Shown here: one piece after another, positions 55,763 through 64,000 of the stretch
Layout of the letters: every line of letters begins with the position of its first letter
How positions within the stretch are numbered: the stretch's first letter is position 1
Source of the DNA: Brevibacillus dissolubilis
Lineage (GTDB): Bacteria > Bacillota > Bacilli > Brevibacillales > Brevibacillaceae
Length of the DNA: 64,000 nt
Direction: 5' to 3'
NCBI RefSeq assembly: GCF_006170445.1
Contig: NZ_VCNA01000001.1
Span: 620,001-684,000, forward strand
Notes under the pieces: generated by a model
What the model was told of the DNA's origin: nothing
Seen by the model: only the letters and a program-made list of their open reading frames with translations
Databases searched by the model: none
Program-made: the position numbers and the translations under genes

Positions 55763-58039
55763 TTAAGAAGCAGGTACATTAAAGGGCTGATCACTACTCT
55801 CTTCAAGTGCCTCCTCCCCCGGCTTCGTTATATCAAACTCCTGCGGAGACGGCTTCGGTTCCTTACGATAAGTCACCTGCTTCGTATTCCCGTTCGTGTC
55901 GTATGTATAGACCCATTCCTGCTCATAGCTGCTTTTGATCCGATCCAACAGCGTCCCTGCGTAGATGTATTCAAACGTAAGCGGAATTGTGCGCACAGTG
56001 ACAATCACAGGCTTGCTTTTGCCGCCTCGGTTTTCAGCATAGATCGTGAATACGTATGTCTTCTCTTCCACTAGACCCTTGATTTTCACGTTGGCCTTTT
56101 TAAAAGTCTTTTGCAGTGGTGATTCACCCTCGCCGTATTGGATCACGTATGCTCGGGCGCGCTTGGCTGGTTCCCACGTGAGATAGGCCGTGATAGAGGT
56201 TACCTTGTCGAGGACGATATCCGGAGCCTCTGGTGGGTCGGGCAGAGTGCGGAACGTGGCGATGGCAGAAGCACCGTCTTTGCCCGCTTCATCCAGTGCG
56301 CGGAGGTGGAGTTCGTATGGCTTGTCTTTTTCCAGATTGGTCAGGGTGTAGGTGGTTGCTCCTGCAGGGATGGAGAGGTTTTTCTCCCCGTTGATCCACA
56401 GGACGTAGCCCTTCGCTCCCTCGACGGCATTCCACTTAAGCTCGGCTGTGGTCTGCTTGATCTTCTCCTTGATCACTTCAAAACCAGTGGGTGCAGGCAG
56501 CTCACCCGTTGGCGCAGGCGGGTCGGGCATGTCGGGGATGAACTCCTCATCTCCGGCAAAATACTCCAGATGGGCGCGGGGGCTTGTCCCGGTGATATTG
56601 CGGGCGGCCACATACAGGTCGTAGGTTTCGCCTGCCACGATGTTTTCCATGACAAAATGATCGCCGAACGTGCCGGTGCTGCCGAGAAGCTCATCTCCGT
56701 TGTAGACGAGGTATTCGGTTGCGTCCTTGACCAAATCCCATGAAAATTCGGCAGATTCGGAGCTGTCCATCTCAGCATAAAGGGTATCTTCATTCGGTTT
56801 TTCCGGGGGTGCGGGATGTGTCGGGCTGATCCAGGCAAAAATGTCCTGTGACTCCTCGCTGCTGGTTTCGGTTTCAGCGTTGTTGGTATCTATCGTGATT
56901 CCATACCAGGTGGATGGCTTTAAATCAAGGAGCAACGCCTTTGTCTCGGAGACTGGCAGCGTCGGGAAACTCTGAACTTCCTTGCCGTAATCATATCGGC
57001 CAGTAGGTGGGTGGGTGCTCAGATAATTCACGTTGTACTTTTCTACGCCATCCAAAGGGGCCCAGTTCAGTCCGATGCTGGTCGGCTTGTTCTCCATAGT
57101 GATCGTGGCTGTCCGCTCTGGTGTCAGGGCAAACAGGAACTTCCAATCATCGCTGGCCGTCATCTTCTCCTCGTCGAAAACGGTGATGATCCCCACATCC
57201 CACATCGGGAGAGAGACTTTGCCCGTCGGGAGCGGCATGGTGATCGTGGTGTCCGTGGTCATCTCCATGGTAGAGATCTGGTCGTTATCATCGGAACTGA
57301 CCTCCACCACATAGGATGCGGCCCCGACGACCTTGTTCCACTTGAGTGTGATGCTGGTTGGGGTCATCCGGGTGACGGTGAAGGTAGTGACGTTTTCGTA
57401 CTCAGGTGTTTCTGCAGTTGTTGATGTGGCACTTGCGGTAGGAACAGTGGTATTCACAGTACTAGATGTCTGGCTCTCGTTGCTTGCAATGCTTGCTGTT
57501 CTTGATGTCGTAATTACATGACTTGCAGCGCTTGCATCGTTGCGACCTACAGCATCGCCGTTTTCTCCGGTTCTACCGTTCCCTGCCTCCTCCCCGGTTG
57601 TTTTCCCCGGCTTTCCAGGCTTTCCAGGCTTCGGAACCGGCTTCCCCCGCTTCTTCTCCGCCTTTTTCTGCAGGCTGGCATGGACATCTTTTCGCTTTTC
57701 CGTCTTGCCTGTCTTCTCATCCAGGACAAGCATCGTCCAGTCCCACTCATCGGTCAGGCTGAGAACTGCCTGTTTTTTGTTCAGAAAAATATTGCCGCTT
57801 ACGGCTCCGGTGTAAGATCCGATTGATTCCTGATAGATCCAATCCTTCTGTTTTTTATCGGTTTTGCGAAAAAACAACTCACTCGTCCCGAGGTCCTGCA
57901 CGATCTCGTACAGATATCCCTTGTACGTAGTGCGTTCGATGTACTTCCACTTCTCTTCCAGTTTGTCACCCGCAGCATAGGCAGTGGGCGCGAGCGCCGT
58001 GGTGAGAAGCAGACAAAGTACGAGTAACAGCCTGATCAT
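55763..58039 (-). CDS. Secreted fibronectin type III repeat protein
   Basis: 758 residues from ATG 58039 (AGGAGG upstream). A signal peptide (IRLLLVLCLLLTTALAPTAYA) is followed by a unique N-terminal domain (about 25-130), a Lys/Gly/Pro linker and Ser/Thr-rich stretch (130-200), and then about five or six FN3 domains (VTRMTPTSITLKWNKVVGAASYVVEV; TTAELKWNAVEGAKGYVLWI; ITAYLTWEPAKRARAYVIQY). The end, WVYTYDTNGNTKQVTYRKEP, is a single YD-repeat-like motif. It is exported and probably wall-associated. The gene ends 150 bp before the Rhs signal peptide in the same direction, so it is likely a partner in surface display or secretion of the Rhs protein. Confidence 0.82.
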   Translation of the reverse strand: MIRLLLVLCLLLTTALAPTAYAAGDKLEEKWKYIERTTYKGYLYEIVQDLGTSELFFRKTDKKQKDWIYQESIGSYTGAVSGNIFLNKKQAVLSLTDEWDWTMLVLDEKTGKTEKRKDVHASLQKKAEKKRGKPVPKPGKPGKPGKTTGEEAGNGRTGENGDAVGRNDASAASHVITTSRTASIASNESQTSSTVNTTVPTASATSTTAETPEYENVTTFTVTRMTPTSITLKWNKVVGAASYVVEVSSDDNDQISTMEMTTDTTITMPLPTGKVSLPMWDVGIITVFDEEKMTASDDWKFLFALTPERTATITMENKPTSIGLNWAPLDGVEKYNVNYLSTHPPTGRYDYGKEVQSFPTLPVSETKALLLDLKPSTWYGITIDTNNAETETSSEESQDIFAWISPTHPAPPEKPNEDTLYAEMDSSESAEFSWDLVKDATEYLVYNGDELLGSTGTFGDHFVMENIVAGETYDLYVAARNITGTSPRAHLEYFAGDEEFIPDMPDPPAPTGELPAPTGFEVIKEKIKQTTAELKWNAVEGAKGYVLWINGEKNLSIPAGATTYTLTNLEKDKPYELHLRALDEAGKDGASAIATFRTLPDPPEAPDIVLDKVTSITAYLTWEPAKRARAYVIQYGEGESPLQKTFKKANVKIKGLVEEKTYVFTIYAENRGGKSKPVIVTVRTIPLTFEYIYAGTLLDRIKSSYEQEWVYTYDTNGNTKQVTYRKEPKPSPQEFDITKPGEEALEESSDQPFNVPAS

Positions 58040-58214
58040 TGTTGGTTTCTCCTCCTCTATGGTACTTTCTGGTCTGATGAATGCAGGTACAAATTCCCCC
58101 TTCTTTTGATACATAATCCCTAGGGAAATAACTTTATCTTTTCCAATAAACACCAAAATGCGACTTTTGTCCACATTTTCCCCTTACCAAAAGTTACTTT
58201 TCACCCAGTAGACA

Positions 58215-58248
58215 CAAAAAAAAGACGCCAGCTGAATACCGACGTCTT
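58215..58248 (-). terminator. Rho-independent terminator of the Dps-like gene
   Basis: On the minus strand AAGACG ... CGTCTT (imperfect inner extension) is followed by eight T, about 45 bp after the Dps-like stop. It isolates that gene from the FN3-Rhs genes. Confidence 0.7.
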
Positions 58249-58291
58249 GCTGAGTCAAAGCGTATAGACGCATCAATGAGCGTATAGCACC

Positions 58292-59074
58292 TTATTGAAG
58301 CTTGGAGCCTGGGTGCATCGGACGGTCGCCTGCGAGGTCGGCGCGTCCATCGTAGAGATGATTCATACCACGAGTGAGGGTATCATCTTCGAGCGTGCTG
58401 TAGAGATGGTAGCCGAGATCTTCGCGTTCGACCAGGATATCTTCGAGCACTTCGACGGTACCGAAGTCTCTGAGCTGGTGGGCGCGTTCGATCGTTTTGC
58501 GGAGCATCTGCTGGATTTTGAGCTCGTGTTCGAGATCGTTGCGAAGATAGTCGCGGAGCGTATAGCGGCCTTCCACTTCATGCTTGATATAGGAAAGCTC
58601 ATGCTGGGTGATCGGATGAGCGGTAGGTACGCCGCCAAGACGTGCTACGCGCTCACCGATTTCGTCGATATGATCGTTGGTCTTCTCGATATGCTCATTG
58701 AGCAGCTCATGAATGCTGAGGAAGCCCTCTGCCCCCTCTGACATCCAGTGATGCTTGCGGTATTGATGGGCGGCTACGCTGAGTGCGCATTGGTGGTCGT
58801 CGAGATGGAGGATCATTTCCAGACGTATATCATATGGCAGGCTGATCCCTGCGCCGATTTCCTTGGCGGTGCGTGGCTGCTGACGGAGAATCATGTTGTT
58901 GTGTGCAGTAGTGTGGCCTGGCATGTTTGGATTAAAGCCGGTTTTGTCCAGATTAAAACGTCCGTGCCAGTTGGCCAGATTTTGCATGGTGGCAACCAGC
59001 ATGTTTTGCGGTGGGTATGGGGCCATCATGCCTTCCATTGGCGGTTGCATCGGGGGTTGCATATGATGATTCAC
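58292..59074 (-). CDS. Dps/ferritin-like protein with extended N-terminus
   Basis: 260 residues from GTG 59074, nine bases after AAGGAG. The first 50 residues are Met/Pro/Gln-rich, then come four long helices of a ferritin-like bundle: MILHLDDHQCALSVAAHQYRKHHWMSEG, GFLSIHELLNEHIEKTNDHIDEIGERVARLGG and VPTAHPITQHE match Dps proteins, including the His/Asp/Glu ferroxidase pattern. Dps proteins oxidise and store iron and protect DNA. The protein is about 90 residues longer than typical Dps. It forms a single-gene unit bounded by terminators on both sides. A role in the adjacent cluster is not indicated. Confidence 0.78.
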   Translation of the reverse strand: MNHHMQPPMQPPMEGMMAPYPPQNMLVATMQNLANWHGRFNLDKTGFNPNMPGHTTAHNNMILRQQPRTAKEIGAGISLPYDIRLEMILHLDDHQCALSVAAHQYRKHHWMSEGAEGFLSIHELLNEHIEKTNDHIDEIGERVARLGGVPTAHPITQHELSYIKHEVEGRYTLRDYLRNDLEHELKIQQMLRKTIERAHQLRDFGTVEVLEDILVEREDLGYHLYSTLEDDTLTRGMNHLYDGRADLAGDRPMHPGSKLQ

Positions 59075-59196
59075 GTTCAGGCACTCCTTTAACTGGAAAG
59101 TGGGGTCGGTGGTAGTATCTGCTTCACAGGAAAAAGTATGCAAAAAATCCGCCCAAACTCTTGATCCTGAAACGATCCTGTTCACTTGGAAGATAT

Positions 59197-59236
59197 AAAA
59201 AAAACGGATCAAAGGAGATTTCTCCCCTTCGATCCG
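59197..59236 (-). terminator. Rho-independent terminator of the NRPS-PKS gene
   Basis: On the minus strand CGGATC..AAGGGGAG pairs with TCTCCTTTGATCCG (arms 59221-59236 and 59205-59218) and is followed by eight T (59204-59197), about 55 bp after the NRPS-PKS stop. Confidence 0.85.
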
Positions 59237-59289
59237 CTCTTGGTCAGGTGCATGATGAGTTTTTGCTCTCATCCACCCTGCTGGTTATC

Positions 59290-62200
59290 TTATTTCTTTT
59301 CCCCGTTGTCTACACGCTTGAGGAAGTCTTTGACGACACCGTTGAACTCTTCGTGGTGGGTCATGAATACCCCGTGACCGCCACCTTTGATCTCATAGTA
59401 CTCGGTGTTTGGGATACGCTCGTACATCAGAGTGGATTCGTTGTGGTCGATGACGAGATCATTGGATGCTTTGGTGATCAAGGTCGGGACGGTGATCTCT
59501 TCGAGCAGGTCAGTCGTGTAATAGCCCTCAGTGGTGAAGACTTCGATCAAGTAATTGACTGCTTTTGGATTGAGGTTGTGGCTGTTGAAGAAGATATCGT
59601 AGTACTCTGGGAAGCCGAGCACTTCGAAGTCTTCTTTGATGGTGCCTTCCAGCTTTTCCATGTTGTATACCTTCCACTTGGAGAAGCTGTTGCACAGCGT
59701 CAGGGAAGCTACGCGGTCTTTGAACATATGGACAAATTTTTGCCCGACCATACCGCCCCAGCAGATGGCTACCACGTGCACAGGGAAGGTCACATCTAAT
59801 TCTTCGAGGACATCCATGAAGCCTTGGCTCATGCCTTCGAGAGAGACGACACCGCTCGGATCAGAAAGACCGACACCTGGGATATGGATATTGATCACTT
59901 GGTACTCATCAGACAGGTCGCGGAACTGGTAGTAGAAGGAAGCAGAGGTCAGACCGAAGCCAGAGATCAGGAAAATGGTCTTCTTGCCACGGCCGCCGCC
60001 TGTGATGGTTGCTTCCATGTTGTAGCCTGCTTTGGTCTTGACGAGTACGCGGTAGAGGGATTGGTCATCGTATTTCATGTACTCTTTTACCGGATCAACA
60101 GCATTGAACGGACGGCGTTTTTCGGTGTGCATGCCGATCCAGCGGCCCATGAACTCTTCGGCTGGATAATCTTTTTCTACCTCGAGCAGGTGAATGTTGC
60201 TGTTGCCGAATTTGAAATCGTACATGTTCTTCTCAACCCAGTAGCTTTCTTGGGCAAATGGATACGTCGGCAGCATCACGCGTGTTGGTGCTTGGTTGCC
60301 GTACAGCAGACTCCAGTCGACATTGGCACCCATGGCCCAGAGCTGTGCCACTTTGTTTACTTTTTTGCTCAACACGAGCGATTTGAGGAATTCTGCACCC
60401 TCTTCGCCTTCGATTAGGAAAAGCTCTGCTTTGCCCGCGTCTTTCTTGGAGTTGCCGCGGAAGCTGCCGGCGATCTGTTCTTGACCGTCGATGAAGGCGG
60501 ACAGCTTGGATTGGAGCTCATCTAAGCTGCTCACGAGCAGGACGAGACGCTCTTCCAAGTCAGCACGGCCTACTTGATAGGTGTACACCACGTCGGACAG
60601 GGTGTAGTCCGCGGCAGTGGTGCCAAGGAATGCCAGAAGGTCAGCTGCGTATTCTTTAAGCTTCTCATCGTCTTTTGCAGAAAGGATGAAGGCTTGCTCA
60701 CCGGCAATCGTTGCCGCAGGTTTACGGCTGGTGAATTCCTCCACGATCACGTGGGCATTGACGCCTGCAAGGCCAAAAGAGCTGACACCTGCGCGGCGCG
60801 GTGCTCCGTTGCTCACCCAGTCCTTGGTATCTTGCACGACGTAGAATGGGCTTTGGTCCAGATCGAGGTATGGGTTGAGCTCGGTGATATTGGTGGCACC
60901 AGGGAGTTGGCCCTGCTTCATGGAAAGCACAACCTTGATCAGGCTGGCGATACCAGATGCCCCTTCCAGATGGCCGAGGCTGGATTTGAGGGAACCAAGA
61001 CCAATGGATTGAACAGCTGGGGCGGAATCTTCACTCAATTGGTTAAACGCTTGTTTAATTGCGTTCACCTCATTCATGTCGCCCATCAGGGTAGCGGAGC
61101 CGCTGATCTCGATATAGCTGACAGAAGCCGGATCAACCTCAGCTTTTTGGAACGCGTCCACGAGTACTTTGGTCTGTGCTTCTGGGTTCTGGGTGGTGAT
61201 GGAGTTGCTGTATCCACCGTGGCTGACCGCAGAGCCTTTGATCACTGCATAGATGGTGTCGCCGTCTTTTTGTGCCTGGCTGAGTGGCTTGAGCAGGACG
61301 ACACCGACCCCCTCGCCGCGCACATAGCCGTTGGCGGATTTGTCAAATACCTTGGTCGCTGGTTCATTGCTGAGCAGACCGAGACGGGTCAGGGCCAGAT
61401 GCGGATATGGGCTGAGGATCAGGTTGACACCTGCGACAACAGCTGCCTCGCAATCGCCTGCCTGCAGGGCATTGACCGCTTCGTGGAGCGCGACGAGAGA
61501 GCTGGAGTTGTCTGTGTCGATGGCGACGGATGGGCCTTGGAGGTTCAGCACTTGGGAGACGCGGTTGGCGATGATGTTGCGACCTACCATGTTGATTTGG
61601 TGTGCTTCGATTTCAAGCCCTTCTGCACGCATCACGTCTACATAATCAGAACCCGATACACCTACATAGACACCTGTTTTGGTGCCAGAAAAAGTGGATG
61701 GCTTGTATCCGCTGCCTTCGAGGGCTTGGTGAACGGTCTCAAGCAGGAGGCGCTGCTGTGGATCCATCAGCTCTGCTTCGCGCTTGGTGATCCCGAAGAA
61801 CCCTGCGTCAAACTTGTCCACATCAGCAAGGAAGCTGCCGTACTTGGCATCGGTCCGGCTTTGTTCTTTTTTCGGGTCGCCGTAGAAGGCATCGATATTC
61901 CAACGGTTTGCCGGGATTTCGGTGACGAAGTTTTGGCCGTTAATCAGACCGCCGAAGAACTCCTGCAGGTTGGCCGACTGTGGCAGGCGCGCGCCGAGAC
62001 CGATGATGGCGATTGGTTCGGTTGTGCGGGTATCGGAAGCTTGTTCCGTGTCATAAGCCGCAGTGAGAACCTCTCTCTCCTCGACGGTTACTGCGGCCTC
62101 TGCATAAGCTTGAGTCACCGCTTGTGTCTGTGGAGCTTCCGATTGCAGCTGTACCGCATATTCCTGACGCATGGTTTCGTAGTAGTTGCTCATCAGGTAG

Positions 62201-64000
62201 CCCGCAAAACGGGTAATGGTTGGGTAATCGTAGAAAAGCGTTGGGCTGATGTCAAACTGGAATTTTTTGCGCATTTTGACCATGACATTCGTCAAGCTGA
62301 TAGAGTCGATCCCGAACTCTTCAAGGTTGGTGTCAAGACTGATCTGGTTGGTGGTGACATTGGCCGCTTCGGCAATCATCTGTTGCAGGTCGGATTCGAT
62401 ATAGTGCAAAAGTCTGTCGTTCATGTTTTCCGCTCCTATCTGTTTTTTAGCTGGTTGTGCCGGTTTTTTCGGTGCTTGGGATTGTGGTGGTGATGTTGGC
62501 GCTGGTGATGCTACTGGGGCCGTTTTTGCTTCAGAGACGGTAACATCTGGCTTAACTGGCTTTGCATCGCTTATGGCTTCCGGTGTTTTTGCCGGGGCAG
62601 TCCCCTGTGCAGGTTCGACTGGTGTCGATACCGTTACAACAGGTGCCGTCGCCGGTTTCGCTATTGCCGCTGGAACTAGCTTGATCGCGGCATTCGTCTC
62701 ACGGTCGCCGTATGCTTCGATAATGTCAGCGAGCTTGCTGGTCAACAGCAGTTTTTTATCGATTTTGAGACTCGCCGTCAGTGGGTATCGGTCCATGAAT
62801 ACATAGACGGTCGGGATCATGTACGGCGGGAGCCAAGTTTTCAGTTCGTTTTTGCGTTCTTCACGGTTCATCAGCTGTTCGGTTTCCCGTTTTTTCAAGA
62901 AGGCGATCAGCTGCTTATTGCCGTTGAGGTCATCCCGGACAAGCGCCACCGCTTCTTTGATATCACGGTTTTTGAGAAGCGCGTTCTCCACTTCCTCCAG
63001 CTCGACACGGAAGCCGCGCAGCTTCACCATGCGGTCAGCACGTCCGATGATGTCGATCCGTCCGTCTGCCAGATAGCGGACGAGGTCGCCTGTCTTGTAG
63101 AGCTGTTCACCTGGCTTGAACGGGTGTGGCACGAAGTTCTTGGCATTCATCTCAGGTCGCTCCAGATAACCACGGGAGAGCTGGATGCCGCCAAGATAGC
63201 ACTCTCCGATAACGCCAATCGGAACGGGATTCATATGTTTATCGAGGATATAAAATTCATTATTGTGATACGGACGTCCAATCGTGATCTTATCCCCTTC
63301 GGCTACCAGACCGCTGGAGTTGTAGATCGAGGTCTCGGTCGGCCCCCAGCCGTTCCACACCTCGGCGACCACCTTTTGCAGTTTTTCGCAGAGGTCTTTG
63401 GTCAGCGTGTCGCCACCTAGGAGCAGTCGTGCATTCACCTTTTTGCTCCAACCAGCGGAGACAAGCATCTGGCAGGTGGCCGGTGTGAACTGCAGGAAAG
63501 TAACCGGATCGTTCTCGATTTTTTCCAGTAGCTTGATGCCGTCTTTGAGGTAAGCCTCTGGTACGATATCAAGCGTGGCCCCGCATGTGGTCGGGAAGAA
63601 CATATCGATCACAGACATATCAAAACAGATTGTAAACACGCCGAGCATATAGTCACCAGGGCCGAGGTTGAATCGCTTATGTTTGGCGCAAAGGATATTG
63701 GTCAAGCCTTTGTGCAAGACCTGTACGCCCTTTGGCTTCCCAGTCGAACCAGACGTATAGAGTACATAGACCGTATCCTCCGGTGTCGCCCGGCGAACCT
63801 GCGGCACTTCCTTGGTGGTCGCTTCCTCTACGATCTTCTCCCAGTCGGTGTCGAGCTTGATCGCGCGGCCGTTGAAGTTAGGCAGCTTGTCCACCAGTGC
63901 CGTCTGCGAGATCACAATCGGGATTTTGGTCTCCTCGATCATAAAAGAGAGACGTTCCGCCGGATAAATCGGGTCAAACGGCACATACGCCGCACCTGAT
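59290..64000 (-). CDS. NRPS-PKS hybrid, A-ACP-KS*-TE (5' end outside window)
   Basis: The frame is open to the window edge (SGAAYVPFDPIYPAERL, A2 motif). The A domain follows: LYTSGSTGKPKG, FDMSVIDMF, GWGPTETSIY, YKTGDLVRY, and a last Lys in TASLKIDKK; eye-read code D-M-I-Q-L-G-G-I-Y, no safe substrate. An Ala/Pro/Lys-rich linker leads to an ACP (EFGIDSISLT, Ser at 62302-62304). The KS domain has DTDNSSSL (Asn, codon 61507-61509, in place of Cys) and EISGSATLMGD in place of EAHGTGT; SLGHLEGASG keeps its His. No AT, KR or DH is seen. The end is an alpha/beta-hydrolase thioesterase with VAICWGG (Cys 59761-59763 in place of Ser), Asp in SNDLVID and His in GGGHGVF. Terminator at 59197-59236. Confidence 0.87.
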   Translation of the reverse strand, partial: SGAAYVPFDPIYPAERLSFMIEETKIPIVISQTALVDKLPNFNGRAIKLDTDWEKIVEEATTKEVPQVRRATPEDTVYVLYTSGSTGKPKGVQVLHKGLTNILCAKHKRFNLGPGDYMLGVFTICFDMSVIDMFFPTTCGATLDIVPEAYLKDGIKLLEKIENDPVTFLQFTPATCQMLVSAGWSKKVNARLLLGGDTLTKDLCEKLQKVVAEVWNGWGPTETSIYNSSGLVAEGDKITIGRPYHNNEFYILDKHMNPVPIGVIGECYLGGIQLSRGYLERPEMNAKNFVPHPFKPGEQLYKTGDLVRYLADGRIDIIGRADRMVKLRGFRVELEEVENALLKNRDIKEAVALVRDDLNGNKQLIAFLKKRETEQLMNREERKNELKTWLPPYMIPTVYVFMDRYPLTASLKIDKKLLLTSKLADIIEAYGDRETNAAIKLVPAAIAKPATAPVVTVSTPVEPAQGTAPAKTPEAISDAKPVKPDVTVSEAKTAPVASPAPTSPPQSQAPKKPAQPAKKQIGAENMNDRLLHYIESDLQQMIAEAANVTTNQISLDTNLEEFGIDSISLTNVMVKMRKKFQFDISPTLFYDYPTITRFAGYLMSNYYETMRQEYAVQLQSEAPQTQAVTQAYAEAAVTVEEREVLTAAYDTEQASDTRTTEPIAIIGLGARLPQSANLQEFFGGLINGQNFVTEIPANRWNIDAFYGDPKKEQSRTDAKYGSFLADVDKFDAGFFGITKREAELMDPQQRLLLETVHQALEGSGYKPSTFSGTKTGVYVGVSGSDYVDVMRAEGLEIEAHQINMVGRNIIANRVSQVLNLQGPSVAIDTDNSSSLVALHEAVNALQAGDCEAAVVAGVNLILSPYPHLALTRLGLLSNEPATKVFDKSANGYVRGEGVGVVLLKPLSQAQKDGDTIYAVIKGSAVSHGGYSNSITTQNPEAQTKVLVDAFQKAEVDPASVSYIEISGSATLMGDMNEVNAIKQAFNQLSEDSAPAVQSIGLGSLKSSLGHLEGASGIASLIKVVLSMKQGQLPGATNITELNPYLDLDQSPFYVVQDTKDWVSNGAPRRAGVSSFGLAGVNAHVIVEEFTSRKPAATIAGEQAFILSAKDDEKLKEYAADLLAFLGTTAADYTLSDVVYTYQVGRADLEERLVLLVSSLDELQSKLSAFIDGQEQIAGSFRGNSKKDAGKAELFLIEGEEGAEFLKSLVLSKKVNKVAQLWAMGANVDWSLLYGNQAPTRVMLPTYPFAQESYWVEKNMYDFKFGNSNIHLLEVEKDYPAEEFMGRWIGMHTEKRRPFNAVDPVKEYMKYDDQSLYRVLVKTKAGYNMEATITGGGRGKKTIFLISGFGLTSASFYYQFRDLSDEYQVINIHIPGVGLSDPSGVVSLEGMSQGFMDVLEELDVTFPVHVVAICWGGMVGQKFVHMFKDRVASLTLCNSFSKWKVYNMEKLEGTIKEDFEVLGFPEYYDIFFNSHNLNPKAVNYLIEVFTTEGYYTTDLLEEITVPTLITKASNDLVIDHNESTLMYERIPNTEYYEIKGGGHGVFMTHHEEFNGVVKDFLKRVDNGEKK

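Noticed and set aside
59075..59195. A sigma-B-type promoter for the Dps-like gene
   Set aside because: A GTTT and a GGGCGG are spaced about right, but the -10 region does not match GGGWAW well enough to report.
60574..62493. A 639-codon open frame on the plus strand opposite the NRPS-PKS gene
   Set aside because: It mirrors the codon pattern of the KS/ACP coding strand, has no domain resemblance and no ribosome site; the minus-strand gene is unambiguous.

Overview
The window looks like the chromosome of a spore-former-type Bacillota (Bacillales; a Brevibacillus/Tumebacillus-like member of moderate GC is my best guess). This rests on strong AGGAGG-type ribosome sites, GTG/TTG starts behind good sites, and Gram-positive-style secretion signals. 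It falls into four blocks.

(1) 1-20 kb: a biosynthetic gene cluster in two divergent operons. The minus operon (7618 down past base 1) encodes an amino acid:carrier-protein ligase (cut by the window edge), three free-standing carrier proteins, an acyl-CoA dehydrogenase, an AhpD-like protein, two adenylate-forming ligases and two BtrH-like proteins with a conserved N-terminal Cys. This is a toolkit for activating, oxidising and transferring acyl or aminoacyl groups on carrier proteins. The plus operon (7856-20026) encodes a GH2 glycosidase, two ATP-grasp ligases (one fused to leucine-rich repeats), a C-A-PCP-C NRPS predicted to use glycine, and an MFS exporter. The 237-bp divergent promoter region holds an 11-bp inverted repeat whose arms overlap both promoters. 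A perfect 21-bp-stem bidirectional terminator closes the block.

(2) 20-42 kb: an all-minus-strand locus that I read as a contractile-injection / type VI-like secretion system in a Gram-positive. It has a sheath-like protein, an Hcp-like tube protein, two VgrG-like spikes, a DUF4280 PAAR-like tip, a DcrB/Eag-like adaptor, a pentapeptide-repeat protein, and an LHH nuclease effector with a SUKH immunity protein. Around these sits a regulatory set: Ser/Thr kinase, active PP2C, membrane-anchored degenerate PP2C, two FHA proteins, an Hsp70-like ATPase and a J-protein. Three conserved-looking proteins are unassigned. No ClpV-type ATPase and no TssJLM-type membrane complex is visible. This is the best candidate for an undescribed system here.

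(3) 42-58 kb: a polymorphic-toxin region. A giant YD-repeat (Rhs/WapA-like) protein is preceded by a fibronectin-III exoprotein. The Rhs gene is broken twice: an 8-bp tandem duplication separates its signal peptide, and a one-base loss in an A-run separates its C-terminal deaminase-like toxin. Downstream is a graveyard: a decayed IS3 element, a fossil Rhs/HINT tail, decayed immunity-like genes, and genes with in-frame stops, among a few intact small genes.

(4) 58-64 kb: a Dps-like ferritin, then the 3' end of an NRPS-PKS gene (A-ACP-KS-thioesterase). Its KS lacks the catalytic Cys and one His, and its thioesterase has a Cys nucleophile. It may belong to the same pathway as block 1 or to a second cluster. 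No rRNA, tRNA or CRISPR array was seen.
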